From contig NZ_BLPG01000001.1 in assembly GCF_011764445.1 (NCBI RefSeq), positions 6,837,001-6,901,000 of the forward strand: a stretch of 64,000 bases of DNA, given 5' to 3'. The translations under genes and the position numbers were made by a program. Origin of the DNA: Phytohabitans rumicis. GTDB taxonomy: Bacteria > Actinomycetota > Actinomycetes > Mycobacteriales > Micromonosporaceae. The notes under the pieces are model-generated. The model was not told the DNA's origin, did not search any database, and saw only the letters and a list, made by a program, of their open reading frames with translations. Positions 53,318 to 61,905 of the stretch are shown piece after piece. Positions within the stretch are counted from its first letter, which is position 1. Each line of letters starts with the position of its first letter.

Positions 53318-54207
53318 CGCTGGTCGAGGAGCGGGCGGTCGCCGCGCCGCCCCCTTCGCGAGATCGCAAGCTGCGCCGGGAGTGGGGCGTGGCCAACGTC
53401 TTCTCCCACGGCTTCCTCGTGCTGTGGGCGGTGCTGACCACGTTCCCGCTCTTGTGGGTGCTGGTCAGCTCGTTCAAGGACGACGGCGAGATCCTGTCCG
53501 ACCCGTTCGGGGTGCCCGGCGCGCTGCGCTTCGAGAACTGGGCGCGCGCCTGGACCGAGGCCCACATTGGACGGTACTTCTTCAACAGCACGGTCGTGGT
53601 GCTCGGCTCGCTCACCCTGACGATGCTTTTCGGCGCGACCGCCGCGTACGTCTTCGCCCGCTACGAGTTCCGCTTCCGGCAGCTGTTCTACTACCTGTTC
53701 GTCGGCGGCATGATGTTTCCGGTGTTCCTGGCGCTGGTGCCGCTCTTCTTCGTGGTGCGCAACGCCGGGCTGCTGAACACCTGGCCCGGCCTGATGGTGG
53801 TTTACGCCGGCTACTCACTGCCGTTCACGGTGTTCTTCCTGAGCGCGTTCTTCCGCACCCTGCCGGAGTCGGTGGCGGAGGCGGCCCTGCTGGACGGGTG
53901 CGGGCACTTCCGGCTCTTCTTCCGGGTCATGCTGCCGATGGCCCGGCCGGGGCTGATCAGCGTGGCGATCTTCAACTTCCTGAGCCACTGGAACCAGTTC
54001 ATCCTGCCGCAGGTGCTCATGCAGGGCGACGAGTCGAAGCAGGTGCTGGCTCAGGGGTTGGCCAGCTTGGCGGTGAGCCAGGGGTACGAGGGTGACTACA
54101 GTGGACTGTTCGCCGGCCTGACGATCGCCATGCTTCCGGTGCTCGGCGTGTACGTGCTGTTCCAACGCCAGATCCAGTCCGGCCTGACGGCCGGCCAGCT
54201 CAAGTGA
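53314..54207 (+). CDS. ngcG: ABC transporter permease NgcG, set 1
   Basis: 297 residues, MalG-like six-helix permease. EAA loop AEAALLDGCGHFRLFFRVML; C-terminus LFQRQIQSGLTAGQLK, typical for sugar permeases. Ends three bases before the hairpin repeat at 54211, which is the likely terminator. Confidence 0.92.
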   Translation: MTLVEERAVAAPPPSRDRKLRREWGVANVFSHGFLVLWAVLTTFPLLWVLVSSFKDDGEILSDPFGVPGALRFENWARAWTEAHIGRYFFNSTVVVLGSLTLTMLFGATAAYVFARYEFRFRQLFYYLFVGGMMFPVFLALVPLFFVVRNAGLLNTWPGLMVVYAGYSLPFTVFFLSAFFRTLPESVAEAALLDGCGHFRLFFRVMLPMARPGLISVAIFNFLSHWNQFILPQVLMQGDESKQVLAQGLASLAVSQGYEGDYSGLFAGLTIAMLPVLGVYVLFQRQIQSGLTAGQLK

Positions 54208-54210
54208 CGC

Positions 54211-54268
54211 GTGCAAGGAAGGGCACCCTGTTATCGCTTTTTGCATAATAAGGGGCCCTTCCTTGCAC
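54211..54268. terminator. bidirectional hairpin, dispersed repeat copy 2
   Basis: 24-base arms pairing at 21 positions (left arm starts GTGCAAGGAAGGGCACC), loop CGCTTTTTGC, which is the exact reverse complement of the loop at 4120-4129. Lies between the convergent ngcG and kinase stops. Followed by CACTCAG as in copy 1. Confidence 0.85.
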
Positions 54269-55246
54269 TCAGAACAGTGCGGCGTGCAGCGCCGCTGCTT
54301 CCTCGGCGGGGAGCACCCCGCGGGCCGCTAGCCAAGCAGCCGCCGCCGCCCCGTCGCCCGCCCGGGAGACGGGGGCCGCGGGCCACTGGTCGGCAAGCGC
54401 GGCTCCCACCGCCGGGGCCAGGGGAGTGGTGCCGGTCAGCAGGCCGCCGCCCAGCACGATCGGGGTGGCGTCGCCGGGCGGGCGGATCCGGCCCACGCTG
54501 GCGGTGAGCAGGCGGGCCGCCTCGGCGACCAGGGCGACGGCGGACGGATCTCCGGCGGAGTGCGCGGAGATCACCAGCGGGGCCAGCGCGGCCAGTTCGA
54601 TGGCCGGGCGGTGGGTGACCCGCTGGACCAGGGAGTCGACCGTGTCCCGGGGGCGCTTCGCCACCGCCGTCGAGCCCAGCAAAGAGATCATGATCGAGCG
54701 GGTCAAGGGGCCGAGGTCCAGACTCGCGTCCAGCGCGGCGAGCGTCGTGCGTACCGCCTCGCGGCCGAGCCAGAAGCCGGAGCCGGCGTCGCCGAGCAGC
54801 CAGCCGTGGCCGTCGGCGACCCGGTCGAGGGCGAAGCCGCGCACCGAGGCGGCGATCGCGCCGGTGCCGGCGATGAGCACCGTGCCGTCCGGGGCGGCGG
54901 TGCCCGAGGCGTACGCGACGAGGGCGTCGCCGACGACGGTGAGCGGGCAGCGCAGGCCGGCCGCCCGCCAGGCCCGCTCGAACGCGTCGCGGGCCTCCGG
55001 GTTGGCGATCAACCGGCCCACCCCGGCGAGGCCGATGATGCCGGCGCGTACCCGGGCGGGGTCGACCGCGGCGAGGGCCTCGGCCAGCGCCTTGCCGAGC
55101 TCGGCGGCGGCCGGCTCCGCCCCGTGTGACGTGGGGTTTCCGCCGCCGGCGAGCCCGGACCCGAGCTGCTGTCCGCGTACCGAGACAACGAGCGCGCGGG
55201 TCGACGTGCCGCCGACGTCCAAGCCGATCACCAGTGGGTCTGACAC
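54269..55246 (-). CDS. N-acetylglucosamine kinase-like BadF/BadG ATPase
   Basis: 325 residues. ASKHA fold: phosphate-1 LVIGLDVGGTSTRALVVS near 6-23, LIAGTGAIAA near 128, GDAGSGFWLGREA near 153-165, and an adenosine loop VLGGGLL near 270. Similar to GlcNAc kinases of the BadF/BadG group. Its place between two GlcNAc transporters supports GlcNAc phosphorylation. GTG 55246 (SDPLVIGLDVGG) is taken as the start; a GTG at 55270 is in frame but adds an odd eight residues and lacks a ribosome site. Divergent from the RpiR regulator. Confidence 0.85.
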   Translation of the reverse strand: MSDPLVIGLDVGGTSTRALVVSVRGQQLGSGLAGGGNPTSHGAEPAAAELGKALAEALAAVDPARVRAGIIGLAGVGRLIANPEARDAFERAWRAAGLRCPLTVVGDALVAYASGTAAPDGTVLIAGTGAIAASVRGFALDRVADGHGWLLGDAGSGFWLGREAVRTTLAALDASLDLGPLTRSIMISLLGSTAVAKRPRDTVDSLVQRVTHRPAIELAALAPLVISAHSAGDPSAVALVAEAARLLTASVGRIRPPGDATPIVLGGGLLTGTTPLAPAVGAALADQWPAAPVSRAGDGAAAAAWLAARGVLPAEEAAALHAALF

Positions 55247-55273
55247 CCGGACATCGTGGGTCAAGCCCACCTA

Positions 55274-55287
55274 GGAAAGCGCCTTCC
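55274..55287. promoter_or_regulatory. LacI-like palindrome upstream of the kinase
   Basis: GGAAAGCGCCTTCC is a near-perfect palindrome with the central GCGC common to LacI-family operators. It lies in the 157-base gap between the divergent kinase and rpiR genes. Confidence 0.4.
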
Positions 55288-55403
55288 CAGGGTAACAGTT
55301 TGAAAACTTCACCCAACATCTTGACAAGAGAGGCCCTTCAGTAAGAACTTTTACCACTAACAGTTAACAGTCTTTCCCGAAGTTCGAAAAGGTGGTGATC
55401 AAG

Positions 55404-56297
55404 GTGGTCGAATCTCCGGCGGCCATGGACGGCGTGCTCTTGACGGTCCGCGCCAAGCTGCCGGAGTTCACGGGAGCGCTGCAGCGGGTCGCGGAGCAGG
55501 TGTTGACCGACCCCGCCGGCGCCGCCCGCGCCACCATCGTCGAGCTCGCCGAGCGCAGCGGGACATCGCCCGCGACGATCACCCGGTTCTGCCGGGCGCT
55601 CGGCTTCGAGGGGTACGCCGATCTCCGGCTCGGCATCGCGGCCGAGACCGGACGGGCCCGGGCCGCCGGCTGGGCCGTCGACATCGGCCGGGAGATCGAG
55701 CCCGGCGACCCGCTGGAGAAGGTGCTCGAGCAGATCATGGCCGCCGACACGCGGGCCATGCACGACACCGCGACCCTGCTCGACCTCAGAGAGGTCGAGC
55801 GGGCCGCCGACGCCATCGCCGCCGCCTCCCGGGTCAATATCTTCGGCGCCAGCGGCAGCGCGCTGGTGGGCGAGGAGATGCAGTTCAGCCTGCACCGCAT
55901 CGGCGTCGCGGCGTGGGCCTGGACCGACGTACACAATGGACTCGCCAGTGCCGCGCTGTTGCGCGGCGGCGATGTCGCGCTCGGCATCTCGCACGGCGGA
56001 CAGACGCGGGAGACCATCGAGATGCTCGCCGAGGCGGGCAGCCACGGCGCCACCACGATCGCCCTGACCAGCTTCCCGCGGTCGCCGCTCGCCGAGCTGG
56101 CCGACGTCGTCCTGTTGACGGCGACCCAGGCCACCACCTTCCGGCCCGACGCGCTCTCCGCGCGCCACCCGCAACTCGTCGTCCTCGACCTGCTCTACAT
56201 CGCCGTGGCCCAGCGCACCCATGACCGGGCACACGCGGCGTTCAAACGGACCGCCCAGGCGGTCGACGGTCACAAAGCACGCACAACCATCCACTGA
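55404..56297 (+). CDS. MurR/RpiR-family regulator with SIS domain
   Basis: 297 residues. N-terminal helix-turn-helix (VELAERSGTSPATITRFCRALG near 45-66) then a phosphosugar-binding SIS domain with NIFGASGSALVGEEM near 146 and GISHGGQTRETIEMLA near 191. GTG 55404 is chosen because AAGGTGGTGATC, one base off the ideal ribosome site, lies eight bases upstream; GTG 55392 or 55395 would be too close to it. Probably senses GlcNAc-6-P or GlcN-6-P and controls one or both transporters. Ends 11 bases before ngcE set 2. Confidence 0.88.
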   Translation: MVESPAAMDGVLLTVRAKLPEFTGALQRVAEQVLTDPAGAARATIVELAERSGTSPATITRFCRALGFEGYADLRLGIAAETGRARAAGWAVDIGREIEPGDPLEKVLEQIMAADTRAMHDTATLLDLREVERAADAIAAASRVNIFGASGSALVGEEMQFSLHRIGVAAWAWTDVHNGLASAALLRGGDVALGISHGGQTRETIEMLAEAGSHGATTIALTSFPRSPLAELADVVLLTATQATTFRPDALSARHPQLVVLDLLYIAVAQRTHDRAHAAFKRTAQAVDGHKARTTIH

Positions 56298-56308
56298 GGA
56301 GAGTCACC

Positions 56309-57727
56309 ATGTCAGAAACGAACCTTGACCGCCGTAAGCTCCTGGGCCGGGCCGCGGCCGCCGGTCTGCTCGCCACCCCGGCCGCGGGCCTGCTCAGCGC
56401 CTGCGTCGGTGGCGGCGATGACGAGACCCAGGAGCAGGCGCAGGGTGAGAAGAGCGCGACCAACCCGCTGGGCGTCGACCCTAAGGCCGAGCTGGAGGTC
56501 GTGATCTTCAACGGTGGCCTCGGCACCAAGTACGCCACCGACGTGCACATCCCCTCGTACAAGAAGGCGTTCCCCGAGGCGAACGTGAAGTTCTCCCAGG
56601 CCGAGGAGATCGCGACCGTCCTGCAGCCGCGGTTCACCAGCAACACGCCGCCGGACATGGTCAACAACGCCGGTTCGAAGCTGATGGACCAGGGCGCGCT
56701 CGTGCAGGCCGGGCAGGTGCAGGACCTCACCGACCTGTTCGCCGCGCCGTCGCTGGACGACCCCAGCAAGGCCCTCAAGGACACCCTGGTGCCGGGCACG
56801 GTGGAGCAGGGCACGTTCAACGGCAAGCCGTACGTGCTGAACTACGCGTTCACCACCTTTGGCCTGTGGTACTCGGACAAGCTGTTCAAGGCCAACGGCT
56901 GGACCGCGCCCAAGACCTGGAGCGAGTTCACCGCGCTGCTGGACCAGATCAAGGCCAAGGGCATCACCCCCTACGCGTACGCCGGCGCGAACGCCTCGTA
57001 CTACCAGTACCTGGTCATCCTCACCACCGCTGCCAAGATCGGCGGCCCGGACGTGCTGAAGAACATCGACAACCTGGAGGACGGCGCCTGGACCGCGGAG
57101 CCGGTCAAGCAGGCCGCGCAGCTCTGGGGCGAGATCGGCGCCAAGTACATGCTCAAGGCGCACCTGGGCATGAAGCACACCGAGGTCCAGCTGCAGCAGA
57201 ACCAGGACCGGGTCGCGTTCTACCCCAGCGGCTCCTGGCTGGAGAACGAGCAGGCGAAGGACACCCCGGCCGGCTTCAACTACGCGGTCATCCCGGTGCC
57301 GAGCGCGACCAGCTCGGACAAGCTGCCCCAGACGGCCATCTACGCGGCGGCCGGTGAGATGTACTTCGTCTCGTCCAAGGGCAAGAACCCGCGCGGCGGC
57401 ATGGAGTACCTGCGGCACATGCTCTCGAAGGAGGGCGCCAAGGGCTTCACCCAGCTCACCAAGGTGCTCACCGTGGTCCAGGGCGCGACCGAAGGCATGA
57501 CGATCTCGCCCGGCCTCACCAGCTCCGAGGCCATGCTCAAGGCGGCCGGCAGCGACTACTTCGCCTACCGCTTCGACACCTGGTACAAGAAACTGGACGA
57601 CGAGGCTCGCGCGGCCACCAACGAGCTGATGTTCAGCGGCGGCAACGCGGACAAGTTCGTGACCCGGATGCAGAAGGTCGCGGACGCCGTCAAGAAGGAC
57701 CCGTCCATCGAGAAGTTCAAGCGGTAA
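56309..57727 (+). CDS. ngcE: GlcNAc/diacetylchitobiose substrate-binding lipoprotein, set 2
   Basis: 472 residues, same length as set 1. RR signal (DRRKLLGRAAAAG), lipobox LLSAC (Cys32). Domain motifs LEVVIFNGGLGTKYATDVHI, FTSNTPPDMVNNAGS, FGLWYSDKLFKANGW and SGSWLENEQAKDTPAGF match set 1 in order. The binding-site residues differ in places (YAFTTFGLW against ISYTAYGIW), so the sugars preferred may differ. Follows the RpiR gene at 11 bases with GAGGAGAG, so it is probably transcribed with it. Confidence 0.9.
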   Translation: MSETNLDRRKLLGRAAAAGLLATPAAGLLSACVGGGDDETQEQAQGEKSATNPLGVDPKAELEVVIFNGGLGTKYATDVHIPSYKKAFPEANVKFSQAEEIATVLQPRFTSNTPPDMVNNAGSKLMDQGALVQAGQVQDLTDLFAAPSLDDPSKALKDTLVPGTVEQGTFNGKPYVLNYAFTTFGLWYSDKLFKANGWTAPKTWSEFTALLDQIKAKGITPYAYAGANASYYQYLVILTTAAKIGGPDVLKNIDNLEDGAWTAEPVKQAAQLWGEIGAKYMLKAHLGMKHTEVQLQQNQDRVAFYPSGSWLENEQAKDTPAGFNYAVIPVPSATSSDKLPQTAIYAAAGEMYFVSSKGKNPRGGMEYLRHMLSKEGAKGFTQLTKVLTVVQGATEGMTISPGLTSSEAMLKAAGSDYFAYRFDTWYKKLDDEARAATNELMFSGGNADKFVTRMQKVADAVKKDPSIEKFKR

Positions 57728-57732
57728 TCATC

Positions 57733-58643
57733 ATGCGGCATGGCAAGTACCCGTTCATCGTCGGTTTCCTGATCGTCCCGGTCAGCATCTACGTGACCTT
57801 CGTCATCGCCCCGTACCTGCAAGCGTTCTACCTGGCGATGACCAACTGGCGCGGTGTCTCGGCGAACCCGAAGTTCATCGGCCTGGACAACTTCCAGCGG
57901 TTGCTGCAGGACGACGTGTTCTGGAAGGCCGTACGGCACCACGGTGTGCTGTTGCTTGTCATGCCGCTGGCCGCCATCGCGATCGCGCTGTTCTTCGCGT
58001 TCCTGCTGAACGTCGGCGGGGGCTCGCGCGGCGGCATCATGAGGGGGGTCTGGGGTCGAAGTTCTACAAGCTCGTGTTCTTCTTCCCCCAGGTCCTCGCC
58101 ATCGTCATCATCGGCGTGATCTTCCAGCGGGTGTACGCCCCGGACGACAGCGGCCTGCTCAACGGGTTCCTCGGCATCTTCGGCGTGGACCCGGTGCTCT
58201 TCATGGCCAACCCGAACATCGCCCTCTACGCGATCATCGCGGTGCTGGTCTGGCAGGCGGTCGGCTTCTACGTCGTACTCTTCTCCGCCGGCATGGCCTC
58301 GATCCCGCGTGACATCTACGAGGCGGCCACGCTCGACGGAGCCGGCGGGGGCAGCATGTTCTTCCGGGTCACGCTGCCGCTGCTGTGGGACACGCTCCAG
58401 GTCGCGTGGGTCTACCTGGGCATCGCCGCGTTCGACGCGTTCGCCATCGTGCAGGTGCTCTCCGTCGACCAGGGTGGGCCGGACGGGGCCACCACCGTGC
58501 TCGGCATGGAGATCTACCGCAACGCGTTCTCGTACTCGCAGTTCGGCTACGCCTCGGCGATGGGCGTCGCGCTGTTCTTCCTCACCATCACGTTCGCGGC
58601 GCTCACCCTGCGGGTGAGCCGGCGCGAGACGGTCGAGCTCTAG
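57733..58643 (+). CDS. ngcF: ABC transporter permease NgcF, set 2 (frameshifted)
   Basis: About 303 residues after repair. N-terminal half (MRHGKYPFIVGFLIVPV to GGSRGGIMRGVWG) and C-terminal half (SKFYKLVFFFPQVLAIVIIG to the end) are in different frames; one extra base in the G-run 58052-58055 joins them. EAA loop YEAATLDGAGGGSMFFRVTL. The matching permease at 52409 has no break, which supports a base-calling error here. Confidence 0.88.
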
Positions 58644-58652
58644 GGGGTATCG

Positions 58653-59558
58653 ATGGCAACGACAACACCGGTACGCCCCGCCCGGCACGCCACCAAGGAG
58701 CCTGCGGCGGAACGCCGGCGCGAGATCCGGATCTTCTCCCGCCTCGCCCATGTGGGCCTGGCCATCTGGGCGATCCTGGTCATCGCCCCGCTGGCCTGGA
58801 CGATCCTCGCCTCGTTCAAGAACAACACCGAGATCTTCCTGGGCAGCCCGTTCAGCCTGCCGTCCCACTTCAGCTTCGACAGCTACGCCCGCGCCTGGAG
58901 CGACGCGCACGTCGGGCGCTACTTCCTCAACAGCGTGTTCGTGGTGTCGATCAGCACCGCCGGCACCATGCTCTTCGGCTCCATGGCGGCGTACGTCCTG
59001 TCCCGCTACAAGTTCATCGGCAACCGGTTCATCTACTACCTGTTCGTGTCCGGGCTGGCCTTCCCGGTGTTCCTGGCGCTGGTGCCGCTCTTCCTGATCG
59101 TCAACAACCTGGGGCTGCTCAACACGTACACCGGGCTGATCCTGGTCTACATCGCGTACTCGCTGCCGTTCACCGTGTTCTTCCTGGCCGCGTTCTTCAA
59201 GACGCTGCCGAACTCGGTGGCCGAGGCCGCGGTGATGGACGGCGCCTCGCACACCCGGCTGTTCTTCCAGGTGATGATGCCGATGGCCAAGCCCGGCCTG
59301 GTCAGCATCACGATCTTCAACATCCTGGGGCAGTGGAACCAGTACCTGCTGCCGGTGACCCTCATGCAGGGCGAGAACGCCGACCAGAAGTGGATGCTCA
59401 CCCAGGGCATCGCGAGCATCTCGATCTCGGCGGGTTACGAGGCGGACTGGTCGGCCCTCTTCGCCGCGCTCACCCTGTCGATCCTGCCCATGATCGTCAT
59501 GTACGGCTTCTTCCAGCGCCAGATCCAGCAAGGACTCACCGCAGGCGCGGTGAAGTAG
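58653..59558 (+). CDS. ngcG: ABC transporter permease NgcG, set 2
   Basis: 301 residues, MalG-like. EAA loop AEAAVMDGASHTRLFFQVMM, C-terminus FFQRQIQQGLTAGAVK. Collinear with the set 1 permease along its whole length. Last gene of the ngcEFG set 2 operon. Confidence 0.92.
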   Translation: MATTTPVRPARHATKEPAAERRREIRIFSRLAHVGLAIWAILVIAPLAWTILASFKNNTEIFLGSPFSLPSHFSFDSYARAWSDAHVGRYFLNSVFVVSISTAGTMLFGSMAAYVLSRYKFIGNRFIYYLFVSGLAFPVFLALVPLFLIVNNLGLLNTYTGLILVYIAYSLPFTVFFLAAFFKTLPNSVAEAAVMDGASHTRLFFQVMMPMAKPGLVSITIFNILGQWNQYLLPVTLMQGENADQKWMLTQGIASISISAGYEADWSALFAALTLSILPMIVMYGFFQRQIQQGLTAGAVK

Positions 59559-59580
59559 AAGTAGAACAAATGTCGGACCC

Positions 59581-61101
59581 GTGGGGCAGAATGCGCCCGT
59601 GGAGGTCGACGGGCGGCGGGTGTGGGGGTCAACGGCGACCTCCTACCCGCCGCTTCTGCGCACCGGGGAGCGGGTCGAGCGCTGCCACGACGTCGAGCTG
59701 ACCGAGGCGCTGTTGCTCGGACACGCGGGCCGGTGGGGCGAGCCGCGCTCGCTGGCCGCGGCGCACGCCCGGCTGACCGGGGCGCCGGTGCCGCCCGATC
59801 CGCCGCCGCGGGCCGCCGAGCCGCCCGGCGACGGCCAGGCCGCCCTCTTCGACGCCGCGCCGCCGGCCGCCGACGACCCCGACATCCTGGCCCAGGTGTA
59901 CGCGGACCAGTGCGCCCGCGTCGCCCGCACCGAGCACCCAGGCCGGTTCCGGCTGCTGGTGGCCGCCGAGTCGGCCGGCGCGCTGATCGCGGTGGAGATG
60001 GGCGCCCACGGGCTGCCGTGGCGCGGCGACATCCACGAGGCCCTGCTGGTCGAGCTGCTCGGCGAGCCGTCCCCGGTCGGCGGGCCACCCCGCCGGCTGG
60101 CCGAGCTGGGCGCGCGCATCGCCGGCGCGTTCGGGGTGCGCCAACTGCACCCGGAGTCGCCGGCCGAGGTGCTGCGCGCCTTCACCCGGGCCGGCATCCA
60201 GCTGCCCAACACCCGGGCCTGGTCGCTGCGCGGCGTAGACCACCCGGCCGTGCCGCTGCTGCTGGAGCACAAGGAGCTCTACCGGATCTGGACCGCACAC
60301 GGCTGGGCCTGGCGGGACGCGTGGGTCCACGGTGGACGGTTCCGCCCGGAGTACGTGCCGGGTGGCGTCGTCTCCGGCCGCTGGGCCACCCGGGGCGGGG
60401 GAGCGCTGCAGATCCCCAAGGTCGTACGGCGTGCCGTGGTCGCCGACCCGGGTTGGAAGCTGGTCGTCGCCGACGCCGGCCAGCTCGAGCCGCGGGTGCT
60501 CGCCGCGGTCTCCGGCGACGATAGGCTCGCCGCCGCGGCGGCCTCCGGCGACCTGTACGCCGCGTTGGCCACCGACGCGTTCGCCGGCGACCGGGCGCGC
60601 GCCAAGGTGGCCCTTCTCGGCGCCATGTACGGCCAGACCGGCGGCGAGGCGCTCCCGGCGCTCGCCACGCTCAGGCGCAACTACCCAACCGCCTTCGAGT
60701 ACGTCGAGGCCGCCGCCCGCACCGGCGAGGGCGGCGGCCTGGTCCGCTCCTGGCTGGGCCGCACCTGCCCGCCGTCCTCGGTGCCGATGGGGGAGGGCGA
60801 GGGCAACCAGGCCCGGGCGCGCGGCCGGTTCACCCGCAACTTCGTCATCCAGGCCACCGCCGCGGAGTGGGCCTTGACACTGCTGGCTATCCTGCGCAAC
60901 GAACTGGCTGGCACCGGAGCCGAGCTGGTCTTCTTCCAGCACGACGAGGTGCTGGTGCACTGCCCGGAGCGGCGGGCCGGCGACGTCGCCGAGGTGGTGC
61001 ACCGGGCGGCCGCCCGCGCGGGGCAGCTCCTTTTCGGCGCGACCGCGGTCCGCTTCCCCCTCGACGTGTCGATCGTTGATTGTTACGCCGACGCCAAGTA
61101 G
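59581..61101 (+). CDS. DNA polymerase I-like protein (bifunctional exonuclease/polymerase family, short N-terminus)
   Basis: 506 residues. Family A polymerase core: motif A VADAGQLEPRVLAA near 300 with the metal Asp, motif B RAKVALLGAMYGQTGG near 340 with the Lys and Tyr, and motif C FFQHDEVLV near 455. N-terminal part GSTATSYPPLL and VERCHDVELTEALLLG corresponds to the exonuclease-like region of the actinobacterial family, but about 60 residues expected before it are missing; the gene begins only 22 bases after ngcG. Start could be GTG 59581 or 59599; neither has a ribosome site. Seems a repair or accessory polymerase. Confidence 0.85.
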   Translation: MGQNAPVEVDGRRVWGSTATSYPPLLRTGERVERCHDVELTEALLLGHAGRWGEPRSLAAAHARLTGAPVPPDPPPRAAEPPGDGQAALFDAAPPAADDPDILAQVYADQCARVARTEHPGRFRLLVAAESAGALIAVEMGAHGLPWRGDIHEALLVELLGEPSPVGGPPRRLAELGARIAGAFGVRQLHPESPAEVLRAFTRAGIQLPNTRAWSLRGVDHPAVPLLLEHKELYRIWTAHGWAWRDAWVHGGRFRPEYVPGGVVSGRWATRGGGALQIPKVVRRAVVADPGWKLVVADAGQLEPRVLAAVSGDDRLAAAAASGDLYAALATDAFAGDRARAKVALLGAMYGQTGGEALPALATLRRNYPTAFEYVEAAARTGEGGGLVRSWLGRTCPPSSVPMGEGEGNQARARGRFTRNFVIQATAAEWALTLLAILRNELAGTGAELVFFQHDEVLVHCPERRAGDVAEVVHRAAARAGQLLFGATAVRFPLDVSIVDCYADAK

Positions 61102-61122
61102 GTCCCATCAGGGGGAGGATCG

Positions 61123-61740
61123 ATGGGCGTGAAATGCATCGCGGGGATGGTCATCGCCGCCGGCGGGGGGCGCCGGATCGGTGGGCCGGAGGCACTGCTG
61201 CGCACGGGCGGCACACCGCTCGTCGACCGGGCCGTCGACACGGTCCGGGCGGCCGGCTGCGCGCCGATCGTCGTCGTACTCGGTGCGGCCGCCGACGAGG
61301 TCCGGGCCGCGGCCGAGCTCGCCGACGCCAGCGTGGTCGTCGACAAGGCGTGGGGCACCGGCATCGGCTCGTCGCTGCGGGTCGGGCTCAATGCCCTGAC
61401 CGACGTCGAGGCCGATGCCGTCGTGGTGGTGCCGGTCGACATGCCCGGCGTCACCACGCATGCGGTACGGCGGGTAGCGGCCCTGCCGTACCCGGATGTG
61501 CTTGTCTGCGCGACCTACGACGGACGCCGCAGCTACCCGATGCTGTTCGGCCGGCGGCATTGGTCGGGCATCTCCACGGTGGCCCATGCCGACGTGGGGG
61601 CCCGGCCGTACCTGCTGGCGCACAAGCACGAGGTGCTCGACGTGGCGTGCGACCGGATCGCCGACGGCGCCCGGCTGGACGGGCCGGAGGCGGTGGCGGC
61701 GTTCAAGCTGACGATCCCGGCGCAGCGCTCTCGGGCTTAG
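61123..61740 (+). CDS. MobA/MocA-like nucleotidyltransferase
   Basis: 205 residues. NTP-binding loop MVIAAGGGRRIGGPEALLR at 9-27, Asp in VVVVPVDMPGVT near 105, and RRSYPMLFGRRHW near 138, the layout of molybdenum-cofactor nucleotidyl/cytidylyltransferases. The canonical Lys after the Gly loop (usually GxxKxL) is replaced here by Glu-Ala-Leu, so activity is uncertain. GGGGGAGGATCG precedes ATG 61123. Its stop TAG lies inside the terminal repeat of the MITE that follows. Confidence 0.82.
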   Translation: MGVKCIAGMVIAAGGGRRIGGPEALLRTGGTPLVDRAVDTVRAAGCAPIVVVLGAAADEVRAAAELADASVVVDKAWGTGIGSSLRVGLNALTDVEADAVVVVPVDMPGVTTHAVRRVAALPYPDVLVCATYDGRRSYPMLFGRRHWSGISTVAHADVGARPYLLAHKHEVLDVACDRIADGARLDGPEAVAAFKLTIPAQRSRA

Positions 61741-61905
61741 GGCGTGTCTGGTGGATCTTGTGGGTGCGAGGCGAGGTCCAGGCGGCGGCCGGTGGTGCCG
61801 GGCGGAAGGTCGCATACCGGTGTTGTATGTGGCCTTCCGATCGGTGCCGCTGGTCGTCGTCTGGGCCCGCCGCAGCCCCACAAAGATTCACCAGACACGC
61901 CCTAA
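61737..61905. mobile_element. MITE, 169 bp, with about 30-bp terminal inverted repeats
   Basis: The left end starts TTAGGGCGTGTCTGGTGGAT and the right end, reversed, starts TTAGGGCGTGTCTGGTGAAT, then both continue as TCTT-TGTGGG. Flanked by T-TA and TA-A, so a TA (or TTA) target duplication is possible. No transposase inside. The middle carries another hairpin (GGAAGGTCGCATA against TGTATGTGGCCTTCC). The ends look like an IS5-type or IS630-type element, so it could be moved in trans. The stop codons of the genes on both sides lie in its repeats. Confidence 0.85.

Noticed and set aside
61108-61881. Leftward 257-codon frame over the MobA-like gene and MITE
   Set aside because: Antisense to a recognisable protein and running through the MITE; no domain.
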